Under the pieces are notes generated by a model. That model saw only the letters and a program-made list of their open reading frames with translations. It did not search any database and was not told the origin of the DNA. From positions 299,076 through 363,075 of the forward strand of contig CANKXX010000004.1 of assembly GCA_947487835.1 (NCBI GenBank): 64,000 nt of DNA, given 5' to 3'. This DNA comes from an uncultured Microbacteriaceae bacterium. GTDB taxonomy: Bacteria; Actinomycetota; Actinomycetes; Actinomycetales; Microbacteriaceae. Shown in pieces: positions 26,580 to 35,431 of this stretch (the stretch's first letter is position 1; every line of letters starts with the position of its first letter). The translations under genes were made by a program, and so were the position numbers.

Positions 26580-26609
26580 TTGGTGAGGTAAGGCAATCCT
26601 AAGTATGGT
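26580..26609 (+). promoter_or_regulatory. Iron-box promoter of the siderophore uptake operon
   Basis: A 19-bp site at 26584-26602, TGAGGTAAG-G-CAATCCTAA, matches the DtxR/IdeR consensus (TWAGGTWAGSCTWACCTWA) at 16 of 19 positions. It lies between TTGGTG (26580-26585) and TATGGT (26604-26609), 18 nt apart. The position predicts repression by an iron-loaded DtxR-type regulator. Confidence 0.75.
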
Positions 26610-26639
26610 GGGCGGACGCCAACGAACGGAGACCCTGTC

Positions 26640-27623
26640 TTGCCTCGCACCCGCCTCGCCCCGTCCCTCGCCGCCCTCGCCGCCGGCGCCCTCCTGCTCT
26701 CCGGCTGCAGCGGCACCGCCGCAGCGGAGGACCAGCCGGAGTCCGCGGCCGCGGAATCGGCGGCGCCCGCGGAGGCTGCTCCCGCGGAAATCGTGGTGAC
26801 GCATGCCCAGGGCGAGACGACCGTGCCTGCCAACCCGGAGCGCGTGCTCACGTTCGACTTCGCGGCGCTGACCACGCTGGACGCGCTCGACGTCGACGTC
26901 TGGGGCCTCCCGAAGGAGAACCTGCCGGGCACGCTCGAGGAGTACTCCTCCGACGAGTACGAGAACATCGGCACGCTGTTCGAGCCCGACTACGAGGCCG
27001 TGCAGGCCGCCGAGCCCGACCTCATCATCGTGGCCGGCCGCTCAGCCGCCGCGTACCCGGAGCTCAGCACGATCGCGCCCACGATCGACCTGTCGAACGA
27101 CGCCGCCGACTTCCGCACCTCCGTCGTCGAGAACGCCGAGATCCTCGGCCAGATCTTCGACCGCGAGGACGAGGTCGACGAGATGGTGGCGGCGCTGGAC
27201 GACAGCGTCGCCGACGTGCAGGACGTCGCGGCCGACGCCGGCACCGGCCTCATCATCATGACGAACGCGGGCGAGGTCAGCGCCTTCGGACCGGGGTCGC
27301 GCTTCGGCTTCCTGCACGACGACCTCGGGATCACGCCGGCCATCGAGGACGTCGAGGCGGCCACCCACGGCGAGGCGGTCTCGTTCGAGTTCCTGCTCGA
27401 GACGGACCCCGACTGGCTCTTCGTCGTCGACCGCGACGCCGCGACCGGCGAGTCGACCGATGCGGCCAAGGCCGTGCTGGACAACGACATCGTCAAGCAG
27501 ATGACCGCCTACCAGGACGACCACATCGTCTACGTCGACCCGGTGGCCTGGTACATCGTGAACGGCGGCCTCACCAACCTGCAGGCGATGACGGACGAGG
27601 TCTCGTCCGCTCTCGCCGAGTAG
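26640..27623 (+). CDS. Siderophore-binding lipoprotein of an ABC importer
   Basis: A 327-residue substrate-binding protein. The signal peptide ends in the lipobox LLLSGC, giving a lipid-anchored Cys22. An acidic Ala/Glu-rich linker follows, then a periplasmic-binding-protein type III (FepB/CeuE-like) fold with PERVLTFDFAALTTLDAL, AAEPDLIIVAGR and a C-terminal NGGLTNLQAMTDEV. It resembles CeuE/YclQ-type binders of iron-siderophore complexes. Start is TTG 26640, 8 nt after GGAG. First gene of a five-gene iron operon behind a DtxR-like box. Confidence 0.92.
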   Translation: MPRTRLAPSLAALAAGALLLSGCSGTAAAEDQPESAAAESAAPAEAAPAEIVVTHAQGETTVPANPERVLTFDFAALTTLDALDVDVWGLPKENLPGTLEEYSSDEYENIGTLFEPDYEAVQAAEPDLIIVAGRSAAAYPELSTIAPTIDLSNDAADFRTSVVENAEILGQIFDREDEVDEMVAALDDSVADVQDVAADAGTGLIIMTNAGEVSAFGPGSRFGFLHDDLGITPAIEDVEAATHGEAVSFEFLLETDPDWLFVVDRDAATGESTDAAKAVLDNDIVKQMTAYQDDHIVYVDPVAWYIVNGGLTNLQAMTDEVSSALAE

Positions 27624-27687
27624 GAACGCGCACGGTGGGGAGGACGACACGGCCGGTGAGGACAGCACTGCCGTTCAGGACAGCACG

Positions 27688-28722
27688 GTGACGGCCGCGG
27701 TCGCCGTGGGGGGTACAGGAGCACCGACAGGCACGACCGTGCCGGCGGGGAGGCCCGCGCTCGGCCGCGTCGCGCTGTGCGGTGCCGCCGCGGGCGTGCT
27801 CCTGCTCGCCGTGGTCAGCCTCTTCGTGGGCGTGGCCGACGTCTCCCCCGTCCGCATCCTGGCGGGCGACCCCGAGGCCTGGAGCATGCTGATGCTGAGC
27901 CGGGTGCCGCGTACAGTGTCGATCCTGCTCGCCGGGTCCGCCATGGCCATGTGCGGGCTGGTCATGCAGATGCTCGTGCGCAACCGCTTCGTGGAGCCGT
28001 CCACGATCGGCACGACCGAGTCGGCCGGGCTCGGCCTGCTCGTCGTGACGATCCTCGCCCCCGGCCTGCCCCTGGTCGTCAAGATGCTCGTCGCCGCGGC
28101 CTTCGCCCTCGCGGGCACCGTCGTGTTCGTGCGGATCCTGCGCTCCCTCCCGCTGCGCTCGGTCGTGCTCGTGCCACTCGTCGGCCTCATGCTCTCCGGC
28201 ATCATCGGCGCCGCGTCCACCTACCTCGCCTACGACGCCGACCTGCTGCAGACCCTTTCCGCGTGGATGACCGGCGACTTCTCCGGCGTCATCGCCGGCC
28301 GCTACGAGCTGCTCTGGATCGTCGGTGCCCTCACCGTGGCCGTCTACGTCGTCGGCAACCGCTTCACCGTCGCGGGCCTGGGCGAGGAGTTCACCACGAA
28401 CCTCGGCCTCGACTACCGGCGCACGCTCGCGGTCGGGCTCGTGATCGTGTCCCTGGTCACCGCCGTCGTGGTCGTCGTCGTGGGCGGGCTCCCCTTCCTC
28501 GGCCTCGTCGTGCCGAATCTGGTGAGCATGCTCCTCGGCGATCACCTCCGCCGCTCCCTGCCCTGGGTCGCCGTGCTCGGCGCCGGATTCGTGCTGGTCT
28601 GCGATCTCGTCGGCCGGGTCGTGCGCTACCCGTACGAGATCCCGATCGGCGTGGTCGTCGGCGTGGTCGGCGCGGCCCTGTTCCTCTTCCTGCTGCTGCG
28701 GAGGCCCGCCCGTGTCGGTTGA
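27688..28722 (+). CDS. Iron-siderophore ABC permease (FecCD family), subunit 1
   Basis: A 344-residue integral membrane protein with about nine to ten helices. Family segments are RVPRTVSILLAGSAMAMCGLVMQ near residue 80 and GGLPFLGLVVPNLVSMLLGDHLRRSLP, where the cytoplasmic loop couples to the ATPase. It pairs with the next permease to form the channel. Its 3' end overlaps the next start by 11 nt. Confidence 0.93.
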   Translation: MTAAVAVGGTGAPTGTTVPAGRPALGRVALCGAAAGVLLLAVVSLFVGVADVSPVRILAGDPEAWSMLMLSRVPRTVSILLAGSAMAMCGLVMQMLVRNRFVEPSTIGTTESAGLGLLVVTILAPGLPLVVKMLVAAAFALAGTVVFVRILRSLPLRSVVLVPLVGLMLSGIIGAASTYLAYDADLLQTLSAWMTGDFSGVIAGRYELLWIVGALTVAVYVVGNRFTVAGLGEEFTTNLGLDYRRTLAVGLVIVSLVTAVVVVVVGGLPFLGLVVPNLVSMLLGDHLRRSLPWVAVLGAGFVLVCDLVGRVVRYPYEIPIGVVVGVVGAALFLFLLLRRPARVG

Positions 28723-29719
28723 CGCACGCACCCGCACGCCAACGCCGGGCGCGGCCGCGCCTCCCGGACGCGTCCGCACCCGCATCCTGTTCGCGGTGCT
28801 CGGCGCCCTCACCGCCGCCGCGATGGCCGCGTTCCTCGTGGTGGATGCGCACGGCAGCTGGAACTTCGTGCTGCCGTTCCGCGGCCGCAAGCTGCTCGCC
28901 CTCGTGCTCGTGGCGTTCGCCATCGCCGTCTCGACCGTCCTCTTCCAGACGGTGACGGAGAACCGCATCCTCACGCCGTCGATCCTGGGCTTCGACTCGC
29001 TGTTCGTGCTGATCCAGACGTGCCTCGTCTTCGCGCTCGGCTCGGCAGGCCTGTCCGCCGTACCGCCGCTCGTCTCGTTCGCGGGCGAGGTCGTGCTCAT
29101 GGTCGTGCTGTCGACGGCGCTCTTCCGCTGGCTGTTCGGCGGGGCGCGCAGGAGCCTGCACCTGCTCGTCCTCGTGGGCATCGTCTTCGGGGTGCTGTTC
29201 CGCAGCGTCTCGGCGCTGATCCAGCGCCTCATCGATCCCAACGAGTTCGCCGTGCTGACGGACCGGCTGTTCGCGAGCTTCACGTCCGTGCCGCCCGATC
29301 TGCTCGGCATCTCCGCCGCGATCATCGCGGCGACGGGAGTGCTGCTCTGGCGCGACCGGCGCAGCCTCGACGTGCTCGGCCTGGGGCGCGACATGGCCGT
29401 CGCGCTCGGCGTCGACCACCGGCGGATCGTGCTGCGGCTGCTCGTGATCGTGTCGCTGCTCGTGTCGGTCTCGACCGCGCTCGTCGGCCCGGTCACGTTC
29501 TTCGGCCTGCTCGTGGCGAGCCTGGCCCACCAGCTGACGGGCAGTCACCGGCACTCGGTGCTGCTGCCCGCGGCCGTGCTGCTCGCCGTGCTCGCGCTCG
29601 TGGGTGGCCAGACCGTGCTCGAGCACGTCTTCGACATGAGCACCGTGCTCAGCGTCCTGATCGAATTCCTCGGAGGCATCGTGTTCCTGCTGCTCGTGAT
29701 GCGGGGGGCCCGCCGATGA
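28712..29719 (+). CDS. Iron-siderophore ABC permease (FecCD family), subunit 2
   Basis: A 335-residue permease that starts with GTG inside the end of subunit 1. FecCD features are RGRKLLALVLVAFAIAVSTVLFQTVTENR and GPVTFFGLLVASLAHQLTGSHRHS. The helix count is similar to subunit 1. The two subunits differ enough to be a heterodimer. Its stop overlaps the ATPase start (ATGA). Confidence 0.93.
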   Translation: MSVDARTRTPTPGAAAPPGRVRTRILFAVLGALTAAAMAAFLVVDAHGSWNFVLPFRGRKLLALVLVAFAIAVSTVLFQTVTENRILTPSILGFDSLFVLIQTCLVFALGSAGLSAVPPLVSFAGEVVLMVVLSTALFRWLFGGARRSLHLLVLVGIVFGVLFRSVSALIQRLIDPNEFAVLTDRLFASFTSVPPDLLGISAAIIAATGVLLWRDRRSLDVLGLGRDMAVALGVDHRRIVLRLLVIVSLLVSVSTALVGPVTFFGLLVASLAHQLTGSHRHSVLLPAAVLLAVLALVGGQTVLEHVFDMSTVLSVLIEFLGGIVFLLLVMRGARR

Positions 29720-30474
29720 TCGAGGTCACCGCCGCCCGGAAGGCGTACGGCACCCTGCGGGTCGTGGACGACGTCGACCTCCGGCTGCCGATCGGCGGCG
29801 TGACGTCGATCATCGGCCCGAACGGGGCCGGAAAGTCGACACTCGTGTCGCTCATCTCGCGGCTCACCCCGCTCGACGCCGGCACCATCACCGTGCACGG
29901 GCTGGACGTGAGCCGGGCTCCGAGTAGGGAGCTGGCGCGCCGCCTCTCGATCCTGCGCCAGGAGAACCACCTGACCGCCCGGCTGACCGTGCGGGACCTC
30001 GTCGCGTTCGGGCGCTACCCGCACTCCGCGGGCAGGCTCACAGTCGAGGACGAGCGGCACATCGCCGAGGCACTCGCCTACCTGGACCTCGACGAGCTGG
30101 GCGACCGCTTCCTGGACGAGCTCTCCGGCGGGCAGCGCCAGCGGGCGTTCGTCGCCATGGTGCTGTGCCAGGACACGGACTACGTGCTGCTCGACGAGCC
30201 ACTGAACAACCTGGATCTGAGCCACGCCGTCGACATGATGCGCCTCCTCCGGCGCGCGGCCAACGAACTCGGCAAGGCCGTCGTGCTCGTGATCCACGAC
30301 ATCAACTTCGCCTCCGCCTACTCGGATCACATCGTCGCGATGAAGAATGGCCGCGTCGTGCTCCAGGGCACCCCCGAGGAGGTCATCGCCCCGGAGCCGC
30401 TGCGCCGGGTCTTCGACCTCGACGTGCAGGTGCACGAGCTCGACGGTCGGCGCATCGCCGTCTACTACGACTGA
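29716..30474 (+). CDS. Iron-siderophore ABC transporter ATP-binding protein
   Basis: A 252-residue ATPase with Walker A GPNGAGKST (about residue 34), Q-loop LRQENHL, signature LSGGQRQRAF, Walker B YVLLDEP and switch His in VIHDINF. It resembles YclP/CeuD-type ATPases. ATG 29716 overlaps the permease stop. It powers the two permeases upstream. Confidence 0.95.
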   Translation: MIEVTAARKAYGTLRVVDDVDLRLPIGGVTSIIGPNGAGKSTLVSLISRLTPLDAGTITVHGLDVSRAPSRELARRLSILRQENHLTARLTVRDLVAFGRYPHSAGRLTVEDERHIAEALAYLDLDELGDRFLDELSGGQRQRAFVAMVLCQDTDYVLLDEPLNNLDLSHAVDMMRLLRRAANELGKAVVLVIHDINFASAYSDHIVAMKNGRVVLQGTPEEVIAPEPLRRVFDLDVQVHELDGRRIAVYYD

Positions 30475-30586
30475 TCCCCCCCTCCCCCCGATGCCTCACC
30501 CCTCCCCCGTTTCCTCACCCTCCCCCGATTCCTTCCCCTCGCTCGATACCCTCCTCGCAGCACCCGCGCAGACAGACAGGAACCCC

Positions 30587-31435
30587 ATGTTGGCAAGCAC
30601 CCTCCGCCCCCGCGACGTCGTGCGGCACCCGCTCGTGCGGCGCACGCTCACCGTGGCGGCCGTCCGCGACCTGGCGCCGGCGATGCGCCGCATCACCCTG
30701 ACCGGCGCCGACCTCGACGGCTTCGCGGCCGACGGCCCCGAGGATCACGTCAAGGTCTTCTTCCCGGATCCGGTGACGGGCGCGCTCAGCCTGCCCGAGT
30801 TCACCCCCTCCGGCCCTCGGTCACCCGGCGGCGGTGAGGTGATCGCGCGCGACTTCACGCCACGGGGGTTCCGCCCCGCGACGGCGGACAGCCCTGCCGA
30901 GCTCGACATCGACTTCGTGCTGCATGGCGAGACCGCGCCCGCGACGGCCTGGGCCAGCCGCGCGCGGGTGGGCGACCGCCTCACGATCGGTGGCCCGCGC
31001 GGCTCGAAGCTTCCGCCGGAGGGCCTGGCCTCCGCCGTGCTCGTGGCCGACCCGACGGCGCTGCCCGCCCTGATGCGGTGGATCGAACTGCTCCCGACGG
31101 ACGCCGCCGTCACCGCCGTGGTGGTCGTGCCGGACGACAGCTACCGCTGGTACGTCGCGGAGGCCGCGAGGCGCGTGGAGTGGATCCTGATCGAGGAGCC
31201 GGACGACGCGGCGCGCGCCGAGAACCTGCTCACCGTCGTGCGCGGGTTGACGCTCGGCCCGTCCACCTATGTCTGGGCCGCCGGAGAGGCGACCTCGCTC
31301 ATTCCGGTGCGCAGGCACCTCCGCCGGGAGCTCGGCCTCGACAAGACCCGCGCGGTCGTCGACGGCTACTGGCTGCGGGGCATCCCGAACCGCGACCACC
31401 ACGCCCCGCTCGACCCTACCGACCCGGAGGAGTAG
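30587..31435 (+). CDS. Siderophore-interacting flavoprotein (ferric-siderophore reductase)
   Basis: A 282-residue SIP-family protein. The N-terminal FAD-binding barrel has RRITLTGADLDGF and, further on, RDFTPRGFRP in place of the RxYTPR-type FAD motif. The C-terminal NAD(P)H part includes WAAGEATSLIPVRRHLRRELG and VDGYWLRG. It releases iron by reducing the imported complex in the cytosol. ATG 30587 follows AGGA by 6 nt; an in-frame ATG at 30491 would add a low-complexity Ser/Pro leader and is less likely. Last gene of the iron operon. Confidence 0.92.
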   Translation: MLASTLRPRDVVRHPLVRRTLTVAAVRDLAPAMRRITLTGADLDGFAADGPEDHVKVFFPDPVTGALSLPEFTPSGPRSPGGGEVIARDFTPRGFRPATADSPAELDIDFVLHGETAPATAWASRARVGDRLTIGGPRGSKLPPEGLASAVLVADPTALPALMRWIELLPTDAAVTAVVVVPDDSYRWYVAEAARRVEWILIEEPDDAARAENLLTVVRGLTLGPSTYVWAAGEATSLIPVRRHLRRELGLDKTRAVVDGYWLRGIPNRDHHAPLDPTDPEE

Positions 31436-31468
31436 CGAGCGAGACGCTCCTCCGACCTGGGACGTCCG

Positions 31469-32752
31469 TCAGTCCTGGGAGACGCGGGGGTCGTACCCCG
31501 CCTCGCGCAGGCGCTCGAGCACCTGAGCGCTGTGCTCGGGACCGCGGGTCTCCACGCTGACCTCGAGCTCGACCTCGCTGATCTGCAGACCGCGCCCATG
31601 CCGGGTGTGCAGCACCTCGACGACGTTGGCGTTGACCTCGGAGATGATCTGCGACGTGCGCGCGAGCTGGCCCGGTCGGTCCGGCAGCATGACCCGGAGC
31701 TTGAGGTAGCGGTCGGACGCCGCGAGGCCGCGGGCGATCACGCGCTCCATCATGAGCGGATCGATGTTGCCGCCGCTGAGGATGGCGACGGTGCGCCCGG
31801 CGTTCGACACGGCACCGGTGAGGATGGCCGCGACGCCCACCGCCCCCGCCGGCTCGACGACGAGCTTCGCGCGCTCGAGCAGCACGAGCATGGCCCGCGC
31901 GGTGTCGTCGTCGCTGACCGTGACGACCTCGTCGACCATCTCCTGGATGATCCGGAAGTTGAGGGCGCCCGGCCGGCTCACGGCGATGCCGTCCGCGATC
32001 GTCGCGTTGATCACGATCTCGGTGGGCTCGCCCGCGCGGAGCGAGGGCGGATAGGCGGCGGCGTTGGCCGCCTGGACGCCGACGACACGGATGCTGCGCC
32101 CCTCGCGGGCGGCGCGCTGCTTGACCGCGCTCGCGACGCCGGCGACGAGACCGCCGCCGCCGATGGGCACGACCACGGTGTCCAGATCGGGCACCTGGTC
32201 GAGGATCTCCAGCCCGAGGGTGCCCTGACCGGTCACCACGTCGATGTGGTCGAACGGCGGGATGAGCACGGCGCCGGTCGCCTCGGCGAACTCGGCGGCC
32301 GCCTGCAGCGGCTCGGTGACGGTATGACCGCGGAGCACCACGTCTGCGCCGTACTGCCGGGTCGCCTGCAGCTTGGGCAGCGCGACGCCGACCGGCATGA
32401 AGATGGTGGCCTTGATGCCGAGCTCCCGCGCGGCGAAGGCGACGCCCTGCGCGTGGTTGCCCGCCGAGGCCGCAACCACGCCGCGCGCCTTCTCCTCGTC
32501 GGTGAGCTGCGAGATGCGGTTGTACGCGCCGCGGATCTTGTAGGAGCCGGTGCGCTGCAGGTTCTCGCACTTCAGGAACACGGGCGAGCCGAGCACCTCG
32601 GCCAGGAAGCGCGAGCTCTCCATCGGGGTGGTCTCGGCGACGCGGGCCACGACCGTGCGCGCGGCCTCGAAGTCGGCGAGCGTGGGGCCGGACGTCTCCG
32701 GGACCTCGCGCTCGAAGTCGGCCTCGGTCTCGGCCAGGGGGGTGTCAGTCAC
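31469..32752 (-). CDS. ilvA: Threonine ammonia-lyase with ACT domain
   Basis: A 427-residue PLP enzyme that converts threonine to 2-oxobutanoate, the first step towards isoleucine. The PLP lysine is Lys72 (SYKIRGAYN); SAGNHAQG and the glycine loop PIGGGGLVAG bind the cofactor. A single C-terminal ACT domain begins at about 345 (YLKLRVMLPDRPGQLARTSQII), giving the short regulated form common in actinobacteria. Start is GTG 32752, overlapping the permease stop by 8 nt. In related genomes ilvA lies next to greA; here the iron operon separates them. Confidence 0.93.
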   Translation of the reverse strand: MTDTPLAETEADFEREVPETSGPTLADFEAARTVVARVAETTPMESSRFLAEVLGSPVFLKCENLQRTGSYKIRGAYNRISQLTDEEKARGVVAASAGNHAQGVAFAARELGIKATIFMPVGVALPKLQATRQYGADVVLRGHTVTEPLQAAAEFAEATGAVLIPPFDHIDVVTGQGTLGLEILDQVPDLDTVVVPIGGGGLVAGVASAVKQRAAREGRSIRVVGVQAANAAAYPPSLRAGEPTEIVINATIADGIAVSRPGALNFRIIQEMVDEVVTVSDDDTARAMLVLLERAKLVVEPAGAVGVAAILTGAVSNAGRTVAILSGGNIDPLMMERVIARGLAASDRYLKLRVMLPDRPGQLARTSQIISEVNANVVEVLHTRHGRGLQISEVELEVSVETRGPEHSAQVLERLREAGYDPRVSQD

Positions 32753-34016
32753 GGGTTCGGTCCTTCTTGGTGCGCGTGCGGCCGCGCAGAGTGCGCTGCT
32801 GCTCGGGTGCGACGGTCGGGTTCGCCGGGGGTGCGACGGTCGTGTCGCCGACCTGGAGCCCGTGGTGCGGCGGCAGACCGCGCCCACTCTTCCAGGCCCC
32901 GCTGGCAACGTACTTCACCATCGTGTTCGCGGTCGCCACGAACGGGACGGCGAAGAACGCGCCCGGGATGCCGCCGACGAAGGCGCCCGTACCCACGGCG
33001 AGCACGACGGCGAGCGGGTGGACCTTCACGGCGGTGCCCATGATGAGCGGCTGCAGCACGTGCCCCTCGATCTGCTGCACCAGCAGCACGACGCCGAGCA
33101 TCCAGAGCGCCGGGACGAGGCCGAGGTAGACGAGGGCGATGAACACGGCGAGCGCGCCGGTCACGACCGCGCCGACGATGGGCACGAACGAGCCGAGGAA
33201 GACGAGGACGCCGATCGGGATGGCGAGCGGCACGCCGATGATGGCGGCGCCGACCCCGATGCCGACCGCGTCGATCGCGGCGACCAGGATCTGCACCTTC
33301 ACGAAGTTCTGCAGCGTGTTCCAGCCGGCGACCCCCGCGCCGTTGACGGCGTCCTGCGCGCGCCGCGGGAACATCCGCACGATCCAGCGCCAGATGCCGC
33401 CGCCGTCGATGAGGATGAACAGCGCGGCGAAGAGCGCGAGCAGTACCCCGGCCAGGATGTGCCCGAGCGACGAGCCGAGCGACAGCGCCCCGCCCACGAG
33501 GACGCCGCTGTCGGCCTGCACGGAGTCGACGACGCTCCGCACGTAGTCGTCGAACTCCTGCTGGCTCACCTGGAGCGGGGAGTCGCGCAGGAAGTCCTGG
33601 AAGGTGCGGTAGGCCTCGATGCTCTGCGACCGCAGGTCGTCGAACTGGGAGACGACCTGCGTGATCACGAGGTAGAGCAGGCCGCCGACGAGGACGATCA
33701 CGCCGATCTCCGCCACGGCGACGGCGATGCCCTTCGGCCACCGGTGCCGCTGCAGCCAGTTCGAGAACGGCACGAGCAGCGCGCTCGCCACGATGGCGAT
33801 GAACAGGGGGATGATGACCTCGCGCAGCTGGATGACGAGGTAGACCAGCACCGCGGCGACCGCGAGCACGACGAGCAGCCGCCAGGACCACGAGGCCGCG
33901 ATCTGCATGCCCGGGGGCACCGACGACGCGCCGACGCGGTGCGGCGGAACCGCGGGCTCCACTCGAGCGGGAGCCACCGGCGGCTCCTGCCTGCTTCTGC
34001 GCCTGCCGAGGATCAC
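32745..34016 (-). CDS. AI-2E family transporter (PerM-type permease)
   Basis: A 423-residue membrane protein with about seven to eight helices. Family patterns are REVIIPLFIAIVASALLVPFSNWLQ near residue 65, a long extracytoplasmic segment at about 120-180, and the C-terminal core GSFVPIVGAVVTGALAVFIAL with QQIEGHVLQPLIMGTAVKVHPLAV. The tail is Pro/Arg-rich. Members are secondary exporters of varied solutes; AI-2 transport is shown only for some. GTG 34016 follows TAGACT by 6 nt, so the message is probably leaderless. It is coupled to ilvA. Confidence 0.9.
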   Translation of the reverse strand: MILGRRRSRQEPPVAPARVEPAVPPHRVGASSVPPGMQIAASWSWRLLVVLAVAAVLVYLVIQLREVIIPLFIAIVASALLVPFSNWLQRHRWPKGIAVAVAEIGVIVLVGGLLYLVITQVVSQFDDLRSQSIEAYRTFQDFLRDSPLQVSQQEFDDYVRSVVDSVQADSGVLVGGALSLGSSLGHILAGVLLALFAALFILIDGGGIWRWIVRMFPRRAQDAVNGAGVAGWNTLQNFVKVQILVAAIDAVGIGVGAAIIGVPLAIPIGVLVFLGSFVPIVGAVVTGALAVFIALVYLGLVPALWMLGVVLLVQQIEGHVLQPLIMGTAVKVHPLAVVLAVGTGAFVGGIPGAFFAVPFVATANTMVKYVASGAWKSGRGLPPHHGLQVGDTTVAPPANPTVAPEQQRTLRGRTRTKKDRTRD

Positions 34017-34022
34017 CGCAAC

Positions 34023-34028
34023 AGTCTA
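34023..34028 (-). promoter_or_regulatory. Leaderless -10 of the AI-2E permease gene
   Basis: TAGACT on the minus strand is followed by GTTGCG (6 nt) and GTG. Confidence 0.65.
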
Positions 34029-34083
34029 GGACTCCGCCCCGGGCCGACCGCCGCGCGCGGAGCCGGTGTCGATCCGCGCGGGA

Positions 34084-34119
34084 CCCCGTGCTCGACCCCG
34101 TGCTCGACCCCGCGCTCGA
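34084..34119. repeat. Three tandem 12-bp units
   Basis: The unit CCCCGTGCTCGA is repeated three times; the third copy differs at one base. It lies in the divergent gap between the AI-2E and YcaQ-like genes. Confidence 0.8.
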
Positions 34120-34192
34120 CCGGTGACGAGGCGGGCTCTGCGAGCCGCCCCGCCCACCGCCCGTGTCGGTGCCGCTCGGTAGGGTCGGGAGC

Positions 34193-35398
34193 GTGGTGCA
34201 GCAGATCTCCCCGGCCCTCGCCCGTCGCGTGGCGCTCGCGGCGCAGGGCTTCGGCCGCGCACCGGCGTCGCCGATCGGCACCCGGCAGCTCAACCTCCTT
34301 CTCCAGCGGCTCCGCGTGCTGCAGATCGACTCGGTCAACGTCTTCGAGCGCAGCCACTACCTGCCGGTCTTCGCGCGGCTCGGCGGCTACGACCGGGCGC
34401 TGCTCGATCGGCTGCTGTACCAGCGGGGGTCTGGCTATGTCGAGTACTGGGCGCACGAGGCGGCCTTCCTGCCCGTCGCGGACTGGCCGCTGTTCCGCTG
34501 GCGCATGGCGGACACCCGGGACAGACAGCACTCCTCGCCGGACGCCTGGCCGCACGCCAACGGTGCGTTGCTCGACTGGCTGCGCGCCGAGCTGGCCGAC
34601 AAGGGGCCGCTGCCCGCCCGGATGATCGAGCACGACGCGAACGTGCGCAAGGGCAACTGGTGGGGCTGGTCGGACGTGAAGCTCGGTCTGGAGTACCTCT
34701 TCAGCTGGGGCGAGGTGGTGAGCGCCGGCCGAAACCGCTTCGAGCGCATCTACGCGCTCGCGGAGCAGGTGCTGCCGCCGGAGGTCCGCGCCCTCGACGT
34801 GCCCCGAGAGGATGCGCTGCGCGAGCTGGTCCGGCGCTCCGCCGTCGCCCTCGGCATCGGCACCCGGAGCGACTTCGCGGACTACTTCCGCCTCGGCGCC
34901 GCGGACACGGCGGCCGCCATCCGCGATCTCGTCGACAGCGGCGACCTCGTGCCCGTGCAGGTGCCCGGCTGGGACCGGAACGGCTCCCCGCAGCCGGCCT
35001 GGCTCGCCCGGGACGCGCGCATGCCCCGCCGCGTGGAGCACGTCGCGCTGCTGTCGCCGTTCGATCCCGTGGTGTGGCGGCGCGAGCGCGCGCTGCGCAT
35101 GTTCGACTTCCACTACCGCATCGAGATCTACACGCCCGAGCCGAAGCGCGTGTACGGCTACTACGTGCTCCCCGTGCTCGTGGACGACCGGCTCGTGGGG
35201 CGCATCGATCTGAAGAGCGACCGGCAGGCGGGGGTCCTGCGCGTGCAGTCCGCGTGGACGGAGAACGCCGTGTCGGGCGATGACCTCGAGCGCATTGCGG
35301 CGGTGCTGCGGGAGACGGCCGAGTGGCAGGGCCTGGACGGCATCGCGGTGACCGGTCGCGGCGACCTCTCCCCCGCGCTGGCCGCCGTGCTGGGCTAG
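34193..35398 (+). CDS. YcaQ/AlkX-like winged-helix DNA glycosylase
   Basis: A 401-residue protein of the HTH_42 family (tandem winged helices). RLRVLQIDSVNVFERSHYL contains a Gln-Ile-Asp triad. From memory, AlkX/YcaQ glycosylases that unhook interstrand crosslinks use such a Q-x-D, while AlkZ-type enzymes use Q-x-Q, so this copy looks YcaQ-like. EYWAHEAAFLP, FDPVVWRRERALRMFDFHYRIE and YYVLPVLVDDRLVGRIDLK are other family blocks. Start is GTG 34193, 7 nt after TAGGGT, with an adjacent GTG codon. Confidence 0.88.
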   Translation: MVQQISPALARRVALAAQGFGRAPASPIGTRQLNLLLQRLRVLQIDSVNVFERSHYLPVFARLGGYDRALLDRLLYQRGSGYVEYWAHEAAFLPVADWPLFRWRMADTRDRQHSSPDAWPHANGALLDWLRAELADKGPLPARMIEHDANVRKGNWWGWSDVKLGLEYLFSWGEVVSAGRNRFERIYALAEQVLPPEVRALDVPREDALRELVRRSAVALGIGTRSDFADYFRLGAADTAAAIRDLVDSGDLVPVQVPGWDRNGSPQPAWLARDARMPRRVEHVALLSPFDPVVWRRERALRMFDFHYRIEIYTPEPKRVYGYYVLPVLVDDRLVGRIDLKSDRQAGVLRVQSAWTENAVSGDDLERIAAVLRETAEWQGLDGIAVTGRGDLSPALAAVLG

Positions 35399-35431
35399 AA
35401 CGCAGAGGCGCAAGCGTCCGTGCTCAGCGGG

